From Mesodorylaimus sp. YZB2_4 (taxonomy: Eukaryota > Nematoda > Enoplea > Dorylaimida > Dorylaimidae), in the NCBI GenBank assembly GCA_030248295.1, contig JASANH010000965.1:434001-498000 (forward strand): DNA of 64,000 bases, read 5' to 3'. Each line of letters begins with the position of its first letter. The stretch's first letter is position 1. Below are positions 24,901 to 38,429 of the stretch, one piece after another. Position numbers and translations under genes: made by a program. Below the pieces are notes generated by a model, which saw only the letters and a list, made by a program, of their open reading frames with translations, was not told where the DNA came from and did not search any database.

Positions 24901-27900
24901 TGCAACCAGATACGATCATGCTTTTCACAGCAGGCCAATCCGACAACAATCGTTCCAACGCCTTGCGAGCGTATTTTGGTGGCTCCAAATCGTGCTCAGG
25001 CATATCGATATCTAAAATCAAATATGCTGACAATACAGTACATCATCAAGCTCAAACAAATCCACTCACCATCACCCGATTTCTGATTCTTCGAACGTGA
25101 CGGACGATATTGCCTTTGTTCAGTCGATTGACGCCCAACCGTTCTCACAAGGAACAACAGTACGTGTTCGCCTCTGAAACATCGACTCATTAAATAAGGA
25201 CCCACAATCTACCACCCGAACCCAACTTACTTTCTATTCACTCTCGTGGCCAAGTCAGTTTCAGTTACCAACCGGCAAAACAATTCGTAACGAGCCGTTT
25301 GATTGCCAGCCAACAAAGCCTTACATTTGCACTTCTCCCAACAATCGCAGTATGCAGTTGGAGACGTTTTCTTCAATTTGCAATCGTGATTCTTGTGGCA
25401 CACATTTGCGCATTCGGTACAACAGCACAATGTGCCAACCAGACCGCACGTTCGACATTCAAAAATGTCCTAAAACCACTCAGCTGATCCAATAACAAAC
25501 ACATAAATTGGCATAAACCCATACCTGATTGATATGCTCGTCTCCTGTCCATGTGAAACTGCACGTATCGTTATAACAGAGTAGAAATAACGGGGACGAA
25601 TCCGGTGCTGAATAAGTTGGAAATACCATAGAGATCAATGTCTCCGTATAATTTGGTGTCGCACGAGCCAAACGCTGAGCCGTCTGCCAAAGCAATATGG
25701 CCACACTATAGGCTCGGTAATTGACTGCGTACATAAATGGAGTCAATCCTTCGTAATCCCTTCAACAGCAAACACATCTTCAATCGACTCATCTATACCT
25801 TTCACACCTCGCACCCACCTCACGCTCAGCAGCTCCATCAAATACGGTGTCATGAATGGATGGTCGCACAATAGCTTCACAATTTGCATGGCATTCTGCT
25901 GTCGTTCTTTCACGTCACTGATAATTTTCGGTACAGCGGGAACTGGTGGCAATGGAATGCTCGACAAATCACCAACCACATCCATATTCGCACCTGCAAG
26001 TAAACAATGTCAAATCTCCAGGCCAATTTATGCATGACGACGCACACCTGTACTATCGTCCATCGGACCAATCGAATCTCCTCCCACCACATCCGATGCC
26101 CACACCGAATTAGGAATCATAACGTCATAACGGTTATACGGCGGCGGTGGTGGAGGCGGAGGGGGAGCGCCATGCGACGACTGCGCAGGTTGTTGCGCCT
26201 CGTTCCATTGCAACGGTCGCCCAGCCAATTGCATGATTTCATTGACGCTGAACTGCGACCTGCCATACGAATAAACCATAACCTCTCATAATATATCCTA
26301 TCGAAAATGACTTACGGCCTTCCAGCAATCATTTGTTCCCACTTGCTATCGAACATTGATCGTGCTACAGAAGCCGCTGTGCCTGAACCACCAGCGCTGC
26401 TTGGATCAACGGATATGATATCCACATTGTCCTTATTAGTTGGTGAAAGCGACATGGCCACAGCTGCGTGCAGAATGCTTCGATTCCCATCAATACGAGG
26501 CGTAATAAACTCTTCTTGCGCACGATCCAAATCTAAAAATAACCCCAAACTCACTACAAATAACATCACTCCAAAACAACCATCTTACTCTTCTCTTGTT
26601 CCAACTGATTCAACAGGCGTTGCACCGAATCCACGTCACAATGCAGAATATGCTCCATCAATACAGTCGGCTACAACAAGAACAGCCTTAATTTTTTGCA
26701 CCTTTTTCCACAAACAAATCATACTTGACAAACAAACGCGACTACGATCGCTCTATTCTTTTTGATTGATGACGGCAGGGGGTAAACGCCGATCGATAAA
26801 GCATTGAGAGGCGGTAAATTAAACGGACTACTCTCTTTGAACGTAGACGAAGAGTCGCGTACCATCGGATACAAACACCCATTACCATCCAAAATCAACA
26901 ATGAATTGTCCTAAAAACAGAGCCTCTTCGCATCACCTTCCATATCCTTATTTATCACTTACCTCTCCATAATTGACCAATCTCGGCTTCTCGCCCGAAT
27001 TCGTTCCGACAAAGGCGTTTGCATTTTGAGTCACAACGTGTTCTTCTTCAATTTTACCAAATAGGCTGCATCGAGTCAAATATATTTTCCCCATGTGTTC
27101 TTGCAATAACACAGCACCTAAATCCAAACAGTTATTTACACATGCACATCTTGACCGGATTTAGTATCCCCTATGGCGACGGAATTGAGTCCCAGAGCAA
27201 GATGATCGCTCAGCAGAGCAAAGCAAGTATGGACAAGGGGGGGGGGGGGTAAATCCCCCTGTTAGGCCAGCCAGGACATTGAACCCTTCCTCTAGAAACC
27301 CTTCCCCCACCTCAGGTCAAGCAGAAAAAAAAACAAGGAAGCAAGCAAAAGCGATCAAATTGTATCTGGGCTGGACCAAGACCTGACTTGACTGACCAAG
27401 CCCTGGCATCCAAGCACAGGCCAATTGTCCAGCCAGCTACAGTACTGTATGTAAACAGTCATACAACTCACTCACTCGACTCGAGTAAGCCTGACCTGTC
27501 TCACGCGCAATCAAATCAGGCTTGGCCGATCTGATCGGATCTCTACCCCCTTCCTCCCCCATCCAACCAAAACCCCCTCTAACCCAGCCGACCTTGCCCA
27601 TACTTGGAGCAAAGAGATGATGGTTGGACACCCTCAGACAAAACACTAGACGTAGCAGACTGGAAAAACTGCATAAAAGCGGACCCTGTGCCAAGAGGGG
27701 ACTAATGCTAGGAAAATGATGATCTACCGCCGCTCATACCCTTACCTAACAGCTCCACTAGTTCCGACTTACCGTGACAATCGGCAACGATGCTCAACAC
27801 ACTTTTCTTATTCGTCAGCGTAACTTTCTTTGCTTCTTTTTGCACAGTTTCTGGTTTCTCTCGAATAAAATTTATGTTTTTCCCTATCTAAAACATGAAA

Positions 27901-30900
27901 AACCAATAAAAAACAGCCTTCTCGTCGAAACCACACTCGACTTACCACTTGCAATTCATCTTTACGCAATAAACGACATTTGCTCATCATTTCCTTCGCA
28001 TCATCGGACAATTTGGTATCCTTATCCGAAAAAACCACGGCGCAATAAGCTCCATCCACCTAAAGCAATCAGTCTCTTTCAATGCTGATAATAACCATCA
28101 CACTTCAAAGCTACTTACCATAACCACAGTTCCCACACCGATGTTCTTATTATCATCGAAAAAGAACACATCTCGAATATTCCACGCTTCTTCCTTACAA
28201 GGAGTCTCGTCTTTGAAAGCCACTGACGCTTGTCGTTTACCACGAGTTTCTAAAAACAACCAAATTCATATTGGTCAACGGAAACCAATTTAACTGGCAT
28301 TACCTCCTCCTTGGCTCGAGGTCCCTTCACTACTTTCGCCTTTGTCCGAACAAGCCGCGTCTTTCAAACTAGCCAACTTACTAAAACAGGCCACCAAAAA
28401 TTGCTTAACCGAAACACCAATCTACAAACTAAACACGCACTTCGGATCTCGTATCTGAAACCGACACGTTTCAGTCAACGTCCACGCCGACTCCATCAAG
28501 ACTCCAACTTGGGGATATCCATTTGCCAAATTGAATCCAATCGAACCAGCTTGATAGACGGGTTGGTTTTTGAAACGAACCTAAAAAAAAGTTCTTGCAG
28601 TATATCCAATCCAACAACGTTTCTCCCAGACATACTTGGCATCCAATTGTGATATCAGTCGTATCGAAACTGACGTGTTTTTTTGGTTTAGCCTTGGCTT
28701 TTTCATAAGCCTTTCGGCGCATATTAAACGGCAATACACCCCTAGAAAGAGAAACCGTGAGAAAATCCAACAAAACCCTGTCAGACTGCTTGTTACTTAC
28801 CACCAAAAGAAGACTCCGGTTTTTGCAAGCGCAACAGAATAAAGAGAGCACGTCGACACATCGATGATTTCTTCAGGACAATCAAAACTAGCACTGTCCA
28901 ACACTCGCGCCACATCAGGTCCCAGTGACTCGTCCATAAAACTAGCAACTTTCATCTTCGACAACTGCATGGTCGTACGAACCATCGACGACGCGATCTT
29001 CAAAATTTTCTCAGCTCCCACTAATTTTGCTGCTTTTGGATGCGGATTAGCCTGAAATAAAAATCGATCTAGTTTGGTGGTTTCCTAAAAAGGCCAGAAG
29101 AGAATCAGTGTACCGTTGTCGTTGGCGAATCCCACAGCCACTGATACAATCGGCCATCGGTATTGACCAATACCAATTCAGAGTACATCGCAGAAATATG
29201 CTCAAACTTTTGAGGCTGCCCATCCTACAACCATACTTTGCTGGAGCAGGTTTATAAGACATAATTTCCTCATCTTACTTTGTCAACCAGGAACTCCAAT
29301 TGTCCACTAGGGGCGATTGGACTAAGGCACGGCCCACTTTTCAACCCGTCTTTATTGATGTCAGTTCCTTTATCAGCTGAACGAAAAAAGCATTTAAAGC
29401 TAGTTTTTTAGGGACAATCTTTAGAAACTTTACCGCTATTTCGTTCCGCCACACGTCGTCTTATTGATGCGTAACCCCAAACATCGTCAGCTAAAATGAG
29501 AAATGACTTGGATAAAAATTTTAGGAAAAACCAGCCTTCTTACCTTCTCGAATATCAAAAAATTCATTCGATTCAATAATAACGCTCGGTTGATCTCCTT
29601 GAAGGCCCGTGTCCAACAACGATATTAGTTCTTCTAAATGTGAAACCATGGTAACGAATGTACACAATTGATAAGGGCAGCTTGTTATTAGCTTGATACA
29701 CTAACCTGGCAAATACGAGTCCGCAGCATCATCGAATTCGTCAGCATCGTCGTCATCACGACTCAGTAGGTTATTGACAGCTTGATTCACGTCCAGATTC
29801 TAGAAGAACCCAGCCACATCGAATGCAGTTGCGTGCAAATCAAATACAACAGCTTACAGTTCTCTGTAACTCTCGGATGATCACTTCCCGCGACTTCCCT
29901 TGCAGGACCACTTGCGCCTAAAAAACGGTATACAGCTGCTTTAAATTAGCCAGTAGTAGTTACTAATTACTTGTGCAATTAATTCTTCTGGTACAGCAGA
30001 AGCTGGAATCAGAGGCCTCGATCCAACGATGACCCCACGTCCCATTCGACCTCGATGAGCCATCATGACTCGACGTATCTTGGCCGCCTTGCTACTCAAT
30101 GAATTTCCTCCAGCGCCGCCAGCTCCAGAGCTTCCAGTAGATCCAACACCGCCAGCTGCTGCTGCCGCGGCGGCAGCTGCAGCAGCAGCAGGATTGCCAG
30201 CTACGCCTGAACCAGCGCCGCCCACACCACCACCACCAGAATTCAAAGACGATCCAGATCCGCTCGATGGTGCACTGGACGATCCTGATAGCCCACCGCC
30301 GGGTTTCGGTCTACAGAAACGGGGAAATCCGATGAGATACGAAGCAAACAAAACCAGCAAACCTTCTTACCCTTTACCGTCGAATTTGCTAAGATCTAGT
30401 CGGTCGGCGATTACGTTGAGGGCAATGCGGCAAACTCGGCCATCCTTCAAAAATCAAGATCATTAGCTCACTTTTCCACGATTTAGCACGTCATAGCACT
30501 TTGGTGGGTTTGCGAACTCGAAGCTTAAGGGACATATCACATCTACAAAAGAATTTTCCTGGTCGCTAGTCAAACCTATTCACCCAACGAGGAAGGCAGA
30601 CGTCCGTTCTTCTTTGAGGCCAAATTTCCTATCAGAATGCCACATAGGCACCTCCCTAATACACTCCTCGTAGCTCACGCCGCAGATTCAGCTCTCTGCT
30701 GTACCATTTCCCCAACTGTCAATCCCTCCTGTCTCTTCATTCCAGTCACCCAAAGCATTTGCTTACTTGCAACAGGAACGCTACCGAATTCGGCCCAACT
30801 GCCAACTCTTTGATCGGAAGATTTGCCAAAGGAGCCAACGCAGGTGGCCAGCTACTCGGTTTCGTGCTCAATCGAGTACTGACATTACGTAACCTAAACA

Positions 30901-31021
30901 AACACAACACCAATTAGATCAGGCCACTTTGTCATCTTTTACTCTTTCATTCTCACCTTTTCAATAATTGTTGTTCTCCACCTGGCACAGGATAAACTAA
31001 AAAATTTACCAATGAATCCAT
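18903..31021 (-). CDS. UBR5: UBR5/HYD-type HECT E3 ubiquitin ligase
   Basis: Giant N-recognin E3 ligase that transfers ubiquitin through a HECT cysteine. Runs on the minus strand from ATG at 31021 (start [20 protein letters not shown] matches the family N-terminus) to TGA at 18903-18905. In order: an Ala/Gly-rich insert (30100-30260), the UBA domain ([12 protein letters not shown] onward, about 30010-29700), a beta-propeller-like region (29.5-26.7 kb), the UBR zinc box (about 25480-25290; [27 protein letters not shown]), an acidic Ser/Asp tract (24.0-23.5 kb), and a basic stretch. Next come the MLLE/PABC domain ([14 protein letters not shown] near 20500 and the following exon) and the HECT domain. 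The catalytic Cys codon is 18999-19001 in [16 protein letters not shown], and the extreme C-terminus KARSFGFV is canonical. There are dozens of short introns; one at about 27120-27773 hosts a MITE. The frame appears intact throughout, so it is probably functional. CYLD lies 504 bases upstream on the same strand. Confidence 0.95.
27223..27607. mobile_element. MITE-like element with terminal inverted repeats, copy 1, in a UBR5 intron
   Basis: Left end gcaagtatggacaagg (27223-27238) and right end ccttgcccatacttgg (27592-27607) are inverted copies with one mismatch over about 14 bases. The interior has a long G run (27237-27249) and strings shared with 46.2 kb, such as aaaagcgatcaaa and gtatctgggctggaccaag. 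There is no coding capacity. Confidence 0.72.
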
Positions 31022-31525
31022 TTGAAAACTGCTACAATACGAAAATTCATTCCATTATAAAAACGACTTCTCGATTTTACTTCATTCGCAACTGAAACGT
31101 AGCCCAACCAAACCAAACCATCCACCCAATCCTGTCGCGCACACTAGGTAAAAATAAGTTTAAGATATAGCTACTTTACGCTCCCAATGTCAGCCAAATC
31201 TGAAACCACATTTTTACTCAGGCAAAATCCATAATTCCAGGTCCCTGGCAGCGGGTTTTCATTTTAGTCTATAGCAACGCTGCCACTGGTGATTCGCCAT
31301 GCACGCATTGGAACAGCATTATCCTAATCAAAATCGTCAATATGCGCCTAAAATCTTTTACTTGCCGCCTTTGCGGCTCATCCATTTCATCGCATTTTTA
31401 AAAACGCTTTCACGCGCAATCGACATAAAATTGCATACTTGGCATTTATCACGCACGCACAAACAACAGCGCAAAAAAGTACACCAGGTTTTACACTGAC
31501 CAGCACAAGCACCAAGGCCGACCCT

Positions 31526-34500
31526 TCACTTGGCTCCGTTGACGTAGATGCAAATGTATGAGTCCTTCATCATCCGCTCGATGTAGGCTGGTAAGGGATT
31601 CGACGATAACCGCGTACGAAACGTAGAATTGCTCTGAGCGAATGGAAGTGCATCTACGAGAAGATGGCGATTCCTAGGATCCAACAGATTGTCGAAGAAT
31701 GGATCGCACTCGACCACTTCGGGCAAGTTGTGGCCAGTGATTTCGCCACCTAAGAAAAGCATCAATTTGATTGTTTGCCACACTCCCCGAAACGTGGGAA
31801 TGCGAAGGGATCCCCAAATAAGCAAGCGGGGACTGAAATTCCCATGGCAGCTTTCTGGAGTAAAGCAGCCCCCCCCCGGAGAATCGGACTCCCGTCGCTT
31901 TTGAGAATCTTTATCGATTTGTCATGGAGATCTTACAGAAAACCTGGGGTAGGGGGAGTGCCCGAAAACACAGATCGCTCAAGCGAAAGCATACTGTACC
32001 TTCACGGTCGGCCATACTATCGAAAAATAACCATCGCGAGGATTCAAAATTTCGCGTTTCAGGAACTCGAACAAACGACACATAGTGCGACGACTCGATG
32101 CAAATAACCGACGATAGTCTCATAACTGGTCTATCTTGGACCATCGGAGCCGCCGGTCTCGACAACATGCATGGTTGATGATCGTTGTTTGTCCGCAAAG
32201 CGGAGTGGAACTAAAATCAGGAAAACGTTATTACTCACCCGGAACACCCCGCACTTCCCGTTCATACCTTTCCGAAACAGATGTTACAAAAAAAGGTCAT
32301 AGCGTATTCGTTTGTTTCAATCAAATAACATTCCTTGCACTGCCACTGCGCAGGCTGCCCACACGAACCGCAATTCCGTCCACCTGCAAGAATAAACGAG
32401 GGTTACTGCAACAAGTTTAAAAAAATACCCAGTCAACCTACGATTCGCCAAGATATTGCTCAGATCCAAGTTCAAGGAAGGCACGATATAGTCGTACAGT
32501 TTCTGCTTTCCATATCGCGGCAATTGCACGATCATGCGATCCGGGACCTAGAAAGTGAAAGTGGTTCTTCCTGATATTAAAATTCACCTCCATTGTTCGA
32601 TTGGGCGAATGGTCGTAGCCCTTATCAACCTTGGACAGGCTGGTCGCCGCCCGCCATAGTGTGTCTGCTGTATGTTAGCTAAGAAATCAGACTAAGGGAG
32701 TTCAAAAACTTTAAAATGAAAAGTTTTGCATTATTTTGTGTGGGCTGTGCAAATTTCGCTACTACAGCTCATATTCAAGGTACTAACTACGAAGGTTGCG
32801 AGCTGTTTGAACTCCCTGCGTACAGTTCGAGCCAGTAGGAGCCAACTACCATCGAACAGAGATCAATACAGCACGATCATGGGAGCAAAGTTTTCCTTAA
32901 TCACCTCAAATTTGGAAAGGGAGCTGGATGATCCCAACCAAGCTTACGACTCCAACCCTTCCATGACCATCACTTTATCCCAGCTTCAAGACAGTCAAAA
33001 ACCATCCGTCGTGTAATTTTAGACCAAGACACCCCAGTTTGAAATTCCAGCCGAAAATGGCTACGAGCGATAAAGACCAAACCAAAGCTCACCCCGTCGG
33101 ATAGACTGACATCAGCCCACGTTCGGACGAGTGCGGTGCTGCGCTGCACCACAGCTATCATTTGGTCATAGCCGCTGGCAGACATTCTCATTCGCAATTC
33201 CAACTTTAGGGCTCGTTCCTTAGCCAGACGACAGATAGTGCCAGTCTGCACAGTACCTACTTACCGACTTGAGATTGACATTCGAACAGAAGAAACTACG
33301 CTCAAGTAGCGTCTGCACCGTTGTCAACGGAGTCTTCTGAAATGTGTCTTCGATGACCAATTGACAAATGTACGATGATTGACCCGTCCTAAAACAAGTA
33401 CAAATAAAACTTTGCTACCTACATCCATGCTGTCTAGATCTAAGATAATTCGTATTTTACCACCAATTTCAAATTTGAATTTTTTTAAAGCTTTCCTCCC
33501 TAAAAAAATTCAACTAGAAACAATCGTATGTTCAACTATGAACCAAGAGACCCCTAAGTTGAAATTTCCGCTTAACAGTTCGCAATGCTAAGGACAATCA
33601 ACTACTGCAAACCGCTTTCACTACAGTGGACCCTTAAAACCCGACTCCTCTAACCAATCAACTTACGTCAAGTGAACATCCGGCTCGACGGCCAACATAG
33701 TGAACAAAGCATTGATCAGTTCTTCCGGATCCTTTTCCTCCGTGGTCCAACCATTGACGCCCGGCAGTGAGTGAGATAACAAACGGCGCAACTTCATCAC
33801 TGACTCGTCCTCCACAAACCCGCGCCTGAAAACCAGATTAATTAAGCCACGCACATTTTCGTCCAGGAAAATCATTTACCATCTCAAGGCCGCCACGATA
33901 TCAAGCTTCAGGCACATCCGTAAATCATCGTACAACGATATATCGGTCCGCCTCTTGGGACGTGAAAGGATGCTGAAATTACAGATTCACAATCACTGTC
34001 CATACGGCATTTGCGACCAAGAGCTACCTGTCGAAAGCATCGTTGGCAGTAAACAGGGCGAATATGGTGGCGTCCATGTAGCACGAATTGCCCTTTCCCT
34101 GAATTCCCTTTGGTTTGCCCATCAACAGGCGCAAATTAGCCACCTTCCATGGATCGGGAAAGGATGGCGTCGAATCTGCAACGAATATCCTGGTAATCAG
34201 AATGCAGACTACGAAATAAATCACACAGCAGGACCCCACCTTCTGTCAGACTGCAAGGTACTTTAGCTTGGGCAGGCAGCTTTGGAAATAAGCGTGCTAA
34301 CGTCGACGCATTCTAATCTTGAATGAGTCAAGATTAGCATGCGACATTTCCAAAAATAGAACAGACAGGCACTCTCAGGGCCTATCAAATTTTCGACTGT
34401 TCTCAAACTGAAAAACTAGTCCTGCTGGTAAGTCACCCCCCCCCCCCCCGAAGTCCCGACAGATCCAAGGCTACATGGAACCCAGCATCGACCGACCCAC

Positions 34501-37500
34501 CGACCCGGCTGAACCGACCCGCCGATCCGGGCCGGATCGGTTTGGGGGAACCGACCCAAGCTGTGGGTCGGCCGGATCGGAATTTTGAATTCCCGCCAAA
34601 ATATCTTGTCTGGCGTCCAGTCATGTCTTCATGCAGGCAGCTACGATCGACAGTATAACCCACTGGACTGGCCCCCCATGCATGACATCGACGCTATTTT
34701 GAATTTTTGACCCCACCCACCTTCTGTGCACATAGGAGCGCAGGGGCTCATTCGGCTTGTAAGAGGTTGATTGGGGGCAACCCTGACTGTAACGCGTCAG
34801 TTCTATTCTGGCTGAAGACATCAGTTTGGGAAACGCGTTCTCAGAGAGGGATCTGGCCCTGGGCGACTCACCAGGAATTCAATTGGAGGTGGAAGTGGTG
34901 GACGCACATGCCGCCCTAGATTGAGAAAACTGGTCCAATTCCCAGTCGGGGCCCTCCGTTCTTGCCCTCTATCATCCGGGGAGCAGCCCTTAGTGGAGCT
35001 GTCAGAGGGAACCTTCTTTAAGAGTTAGTAGCCTCACAATGGCTGCTCGTCAGTATGACCGCTGGCTGGCAACTGGCAAAACCCATAGGAATTTGAGGTA
35101 GGTAGGGGGTCCACCCCAAAAACATATAAAAAGCTGTCCTCATACCAGCCACCTTCCACTCTAAGAAGTCAAGTCTAAAACGGAACGAGATATTGCAGGT
35201 GAAGTTGGACGAGAAAAATTTGTGAAATTCTACGCTGTCAGCTCTGACAGCATGACACAAGGGACAATAACGTTAACTTATTCCCAAAGTTCTCCTTTCC
35301 TGTCCGTTTTTGTCCGAAATCCGTCAGCCCCTTCCTCCTTGACTGCGAGTTTCTGATATCGATGGTCCTTTATCAAAGGAAGGAAGTGCATCATGCCAGA
35401 AAACAAATGAGTGGGCGCAATACAACGTTGGGTCGGGTGGATCGGGTCGGGTCGGTCGGATCGGGTCGGTTCTGGATCGGGTCGGGCCGATCCAGCCCCT
35501 GGGTCGGGTCGGGTCGGTTTGGTGACCTCACACCCGGGTCGGTCGATGCTGGCATGGAACATAAGCAGGCTCCCCCAAAGACTAGATTCGGCTGGACTAG
35601 TACCTTGGGCCTCTTGGACTTCACGAAAGTTCTAAAGCGCAGCCATGGATCTTCCCGCGCACATCCCACGGTGAGGTTTCTCAGCTTAAACAGCTCAATT
35701 TCTTGATCTCAGATTCTATTAACATCTAACGCCGAGATCTGATAAGAATGACGCACGCTAAATGTCTAGTGGTCAGGGACTACATCATGCCGTAGCTACT
35801 TGGCTATCCGAATGCTGACTATATTCGCTAGAATGAGTCACATCTGTCAGACCGATCTCACAATCAGAACAGCAGTCTCCGACAGTAAAACCCATTAACA
35901 GCAGCTTTATTATTTGTGTTCTACAAGTTAAGCAGCATAACGGGATACTGTCACTGCTACCAGACCACTGGACCTACTGTAAAATTGCCCGAATAAAATC
36001 AAATCGACTTACCGTTCTCAGCTACAATTGCCTTCGCAACGTGATCGCCCTTCGTAGCGCCGACCAGCGGACTACTACGCAATCGTACGTCGCTCAGGGG
36101 CACGAACACGCCGCGTTTCGGATTGCATGCGAAATATCGCACGTTTTGGTGACATCCGTCAGTGGCAGCACGAATCCAGTACGGGAGATCTTTCTCCTGC
36201 AACCAAGCATGCTCACTCGTTTGCTTCTGGCAACTCACAATCAAAGCACACTTACCAACTCTACACCAGCCATGGTGTCATCCTTGCCGGGCAGATGTCC
36301 GATCCAGCGAACAATGCCGTAGTATATTAAGGCTGGCGTGGTGATGTTTACATGAAGCGCCACTTCGACGTGCGTGCCTAAACAAAGCGATCTCTTCAAG
36401 ACCATCATAAAACCAGAACGGACGGAGGAGGACTGGCGATCAGCAAGCGTAAAGGTAGGAATGAATGGTGCCCCTAGCGAGAAACCAGTTTGCACGCAGA
36501 CGCAACGACCCCTGAGTGCAACCTGGTCGCGAGGTTTTTTCGCTTGCATAAACCTGGTGCTGCCTGGCACCTCGAGGAAGATCGACCTATTCCGACCCAG
36601 GCGCCAGAAAAAGTCCTGAACAGCGTTATTAGAAAACCAGTTCTTTATCACTATCAAAACAGCCACGCACGAAAACGAAAATACGTGTAAAACCAGATAC
36701 TCGTTTGTCAATGTCCGCACGACTAGTTGAGCCAAAGACAAGCGCAGATTCGAGAACTAGTCGACCGCGCATGAATACCCGAAAAAACCCTTTGCTCCCA
36801 ATCGCGGGCCATCAAACATATGCGCCCAAATTCTGCACTCCCATATATACGAGTTTTAGCCCCCCCCCCCCCCACATAGGGCGCAGACTTACCAATCTGA
36901 ATACTCTGCCGTCCATTCGTAGCCGCCAATATTTCTTCGACCTTCGCCTCCAAGTCTTCTCCGCTAGTATCGACTAAAGCAGGCGAAGGTGTCTCGGAAC
37001 TATTCACTGGCTGACTAATCGTCCAAATTGACGTATCATTTGCCTCGTCGAAATCGAGCAAAAGATTTTTTTGCACCGAGCTGTATCCGGTCGCCTCCTT
37101 GTCGAAATCTGCAGCGCGAATCAGACCATCGATGGGCACAAACGAGGCGTGGTTCATGCGCGCGGCGAACAGCCGTTTGCCTTGGTACCAGCCCCGACCG
37201 CTACCGATTGGATTATCCTAGAAGCAACTTGGTTCGATAAATTGGTCGCACACTGCACGATGAGACTTACGAATTCAACTCCAGCCATCCCGCCTACGAA
37301 GCCGGGAAGGTTTCCGATCCAGCGGACAATACCATACTCGGCGTCACCATTGTGCAAAGACACGACCCGTTCCCCCACAGCCAACGGGGGCAGCGATGAG
37401 GATGGTGAACTGGAGTCGACCAACGTCCTATCTGTAACTAAAAACAAACAATTCAACAGATTCTACGAACTAAATTCTACGAACACTCACATTTCAGCGT

Positions 37501-38398
37501 ACTATCTTGACTTGAATGGTCCAGGCAGCTTCGCGAATCCACGCTACTGGAAAGCGAAGTGAATGTCTGCAATGGCGGCGAGAAATGTAGCATGGATACG
37601 GGAACGAACAGTGCACTTTTGTATTGACACAAGAAAAATCGAATTCCCTCGCACGTCCCATCCGTCTTGCCCATACCAACAGGCTACAATAAAGAAAAGG
37701 ATCGAACTAGGAATGCATAATAATAAAACAAACAGAAACTTACCACTTCCACACCGAAGAATTGACCCTGCTTGGCCAACGGAGTACGACCAACCCATCG
37801 TAACATGCCCGGAATTATTTTGCCGTTCGATAGTTCGACATGGACCATATCGCCGATTGAAAGGCGAGAAGCGCATTGAAGCGTGTTTTGCGTGCGATAC
37901 AAGAGAAGTCTAAAAAGAATGGATGCGAACACTGGAAATACCATCTAAATATCGATCTCACAAGCTCATTTAGGATTTTCCTGGTTACCCTCTGAAGGTT
38001 CTGTTTGCTCGGGCCATGTTAAAGCATAGCGAACGGTGCCAACATGTTAGAGCTTTGATACGCCTACAGAACCTATCGGCTGGGAAACTAGTTCCGATAC
38101 AATGAGTCACATCTACGTTCTTACCTTTCTTTATGATCCGCAACCGCCAACAACATATCGGCCCATTGTACGGGAACAAGACCAACATGCTCGTGGGGAG
38201 CGACCAAATACAAGCACCGCTCTTCGAGACTTTCGTACGCATCTGAATGATCTTGAAGTGCGGACAGGCGAAACTGATCGAAGATCTTTTTGGCAACATG
38301 GAAACTATCGACTTCTTTCCACAGGCTACCAGCATCGGCCTAAACAAAACTTGCACGTCAGATACCCGATTGAGATTTGCCGCAGATGGGTCTCCCAC
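31526..38398 (-). CDS. CYLD: CYLD ubiquitin carboxyl-terminal hydrolase (three CAP-Gly domains + USP)
   Basis: Deubiquitinase that cleaves Lys63/Met1 ubiquitin chains; CAP-Gly domains bind partners and microtubules. On the minus strand an N-terminal exon (about 38300-38130) precedes CAP-Gly 1 (37900-37560, GKTDG present), CAP-Gly 2 (37430-37105, no GKNDG-like motif) and CAP-Gly 3 (36390-36040, ATDG). After a large repeat-filled intron (about 34255-36000) the USP domain begins. GKGNSCYMD carries the catalytic Cys codon at 34081-34083; [12 protein letters not shown] is near 33750; [13 protein letters not shown] is near 32530. A B-box-like zinc insert ([19 protein letters not shown]) is at 32390-32270. 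The catalytic His is in SSHYVSF and the Asp in [11 protein letters not shown] (about 32080-31990). Stop at 31526-31528 after NGAK. The true start codon was not found; the first exon reaches to about 38398 and may extend further. All catalytic residues are retained. Confidence 0.92.
34310..34350. repeat. short perfect hairpin in the CYLD intron
   Basis: ctaatcttga-atgag-tcaagattag (about 34316-34340) has perfect 10-base arms, flanked by a further imperfect gcatgc/gcatt pairing. Confidence 0.5.
34478..34600. repeat. CGACC/GGTCGG-rich dispersed repeat, copy A
   Basis: Irregular iterations of gaccgaccc, ccgatccggg and gggtcggcc, in the CYLD intron. Related stretches lie at 35424-35560, 49447-49545 and 49650-49720. 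It directly follows a C run (about 34435-34450). Confidence 0.7.
35424..35560. repeat. GGTCGG-rich dispersed repeat, copy B (inverted to copy A)
   Basis: Tandem-like gggtcgg/atcgggtcgg units followed by acacccgggtcggtcgatgc. The flank ggtcggtcgatgctgg is the complement of the copy A flank near 34485, so the two copies are inverted around about 0.8 kb of intron. Confidence 0.7.
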
Positions 38399-38429
38399 CG
38401 AACGGCAACTGAATGAGGCGACTTAGGGC

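Noticed and set aside
32726..33251. Open frames on both strands inside the CYLD gene
   Set aside because: They fall in the intron between the USP exons at about 33390-33260 and 32540; the flanking exons join cleanly without them.
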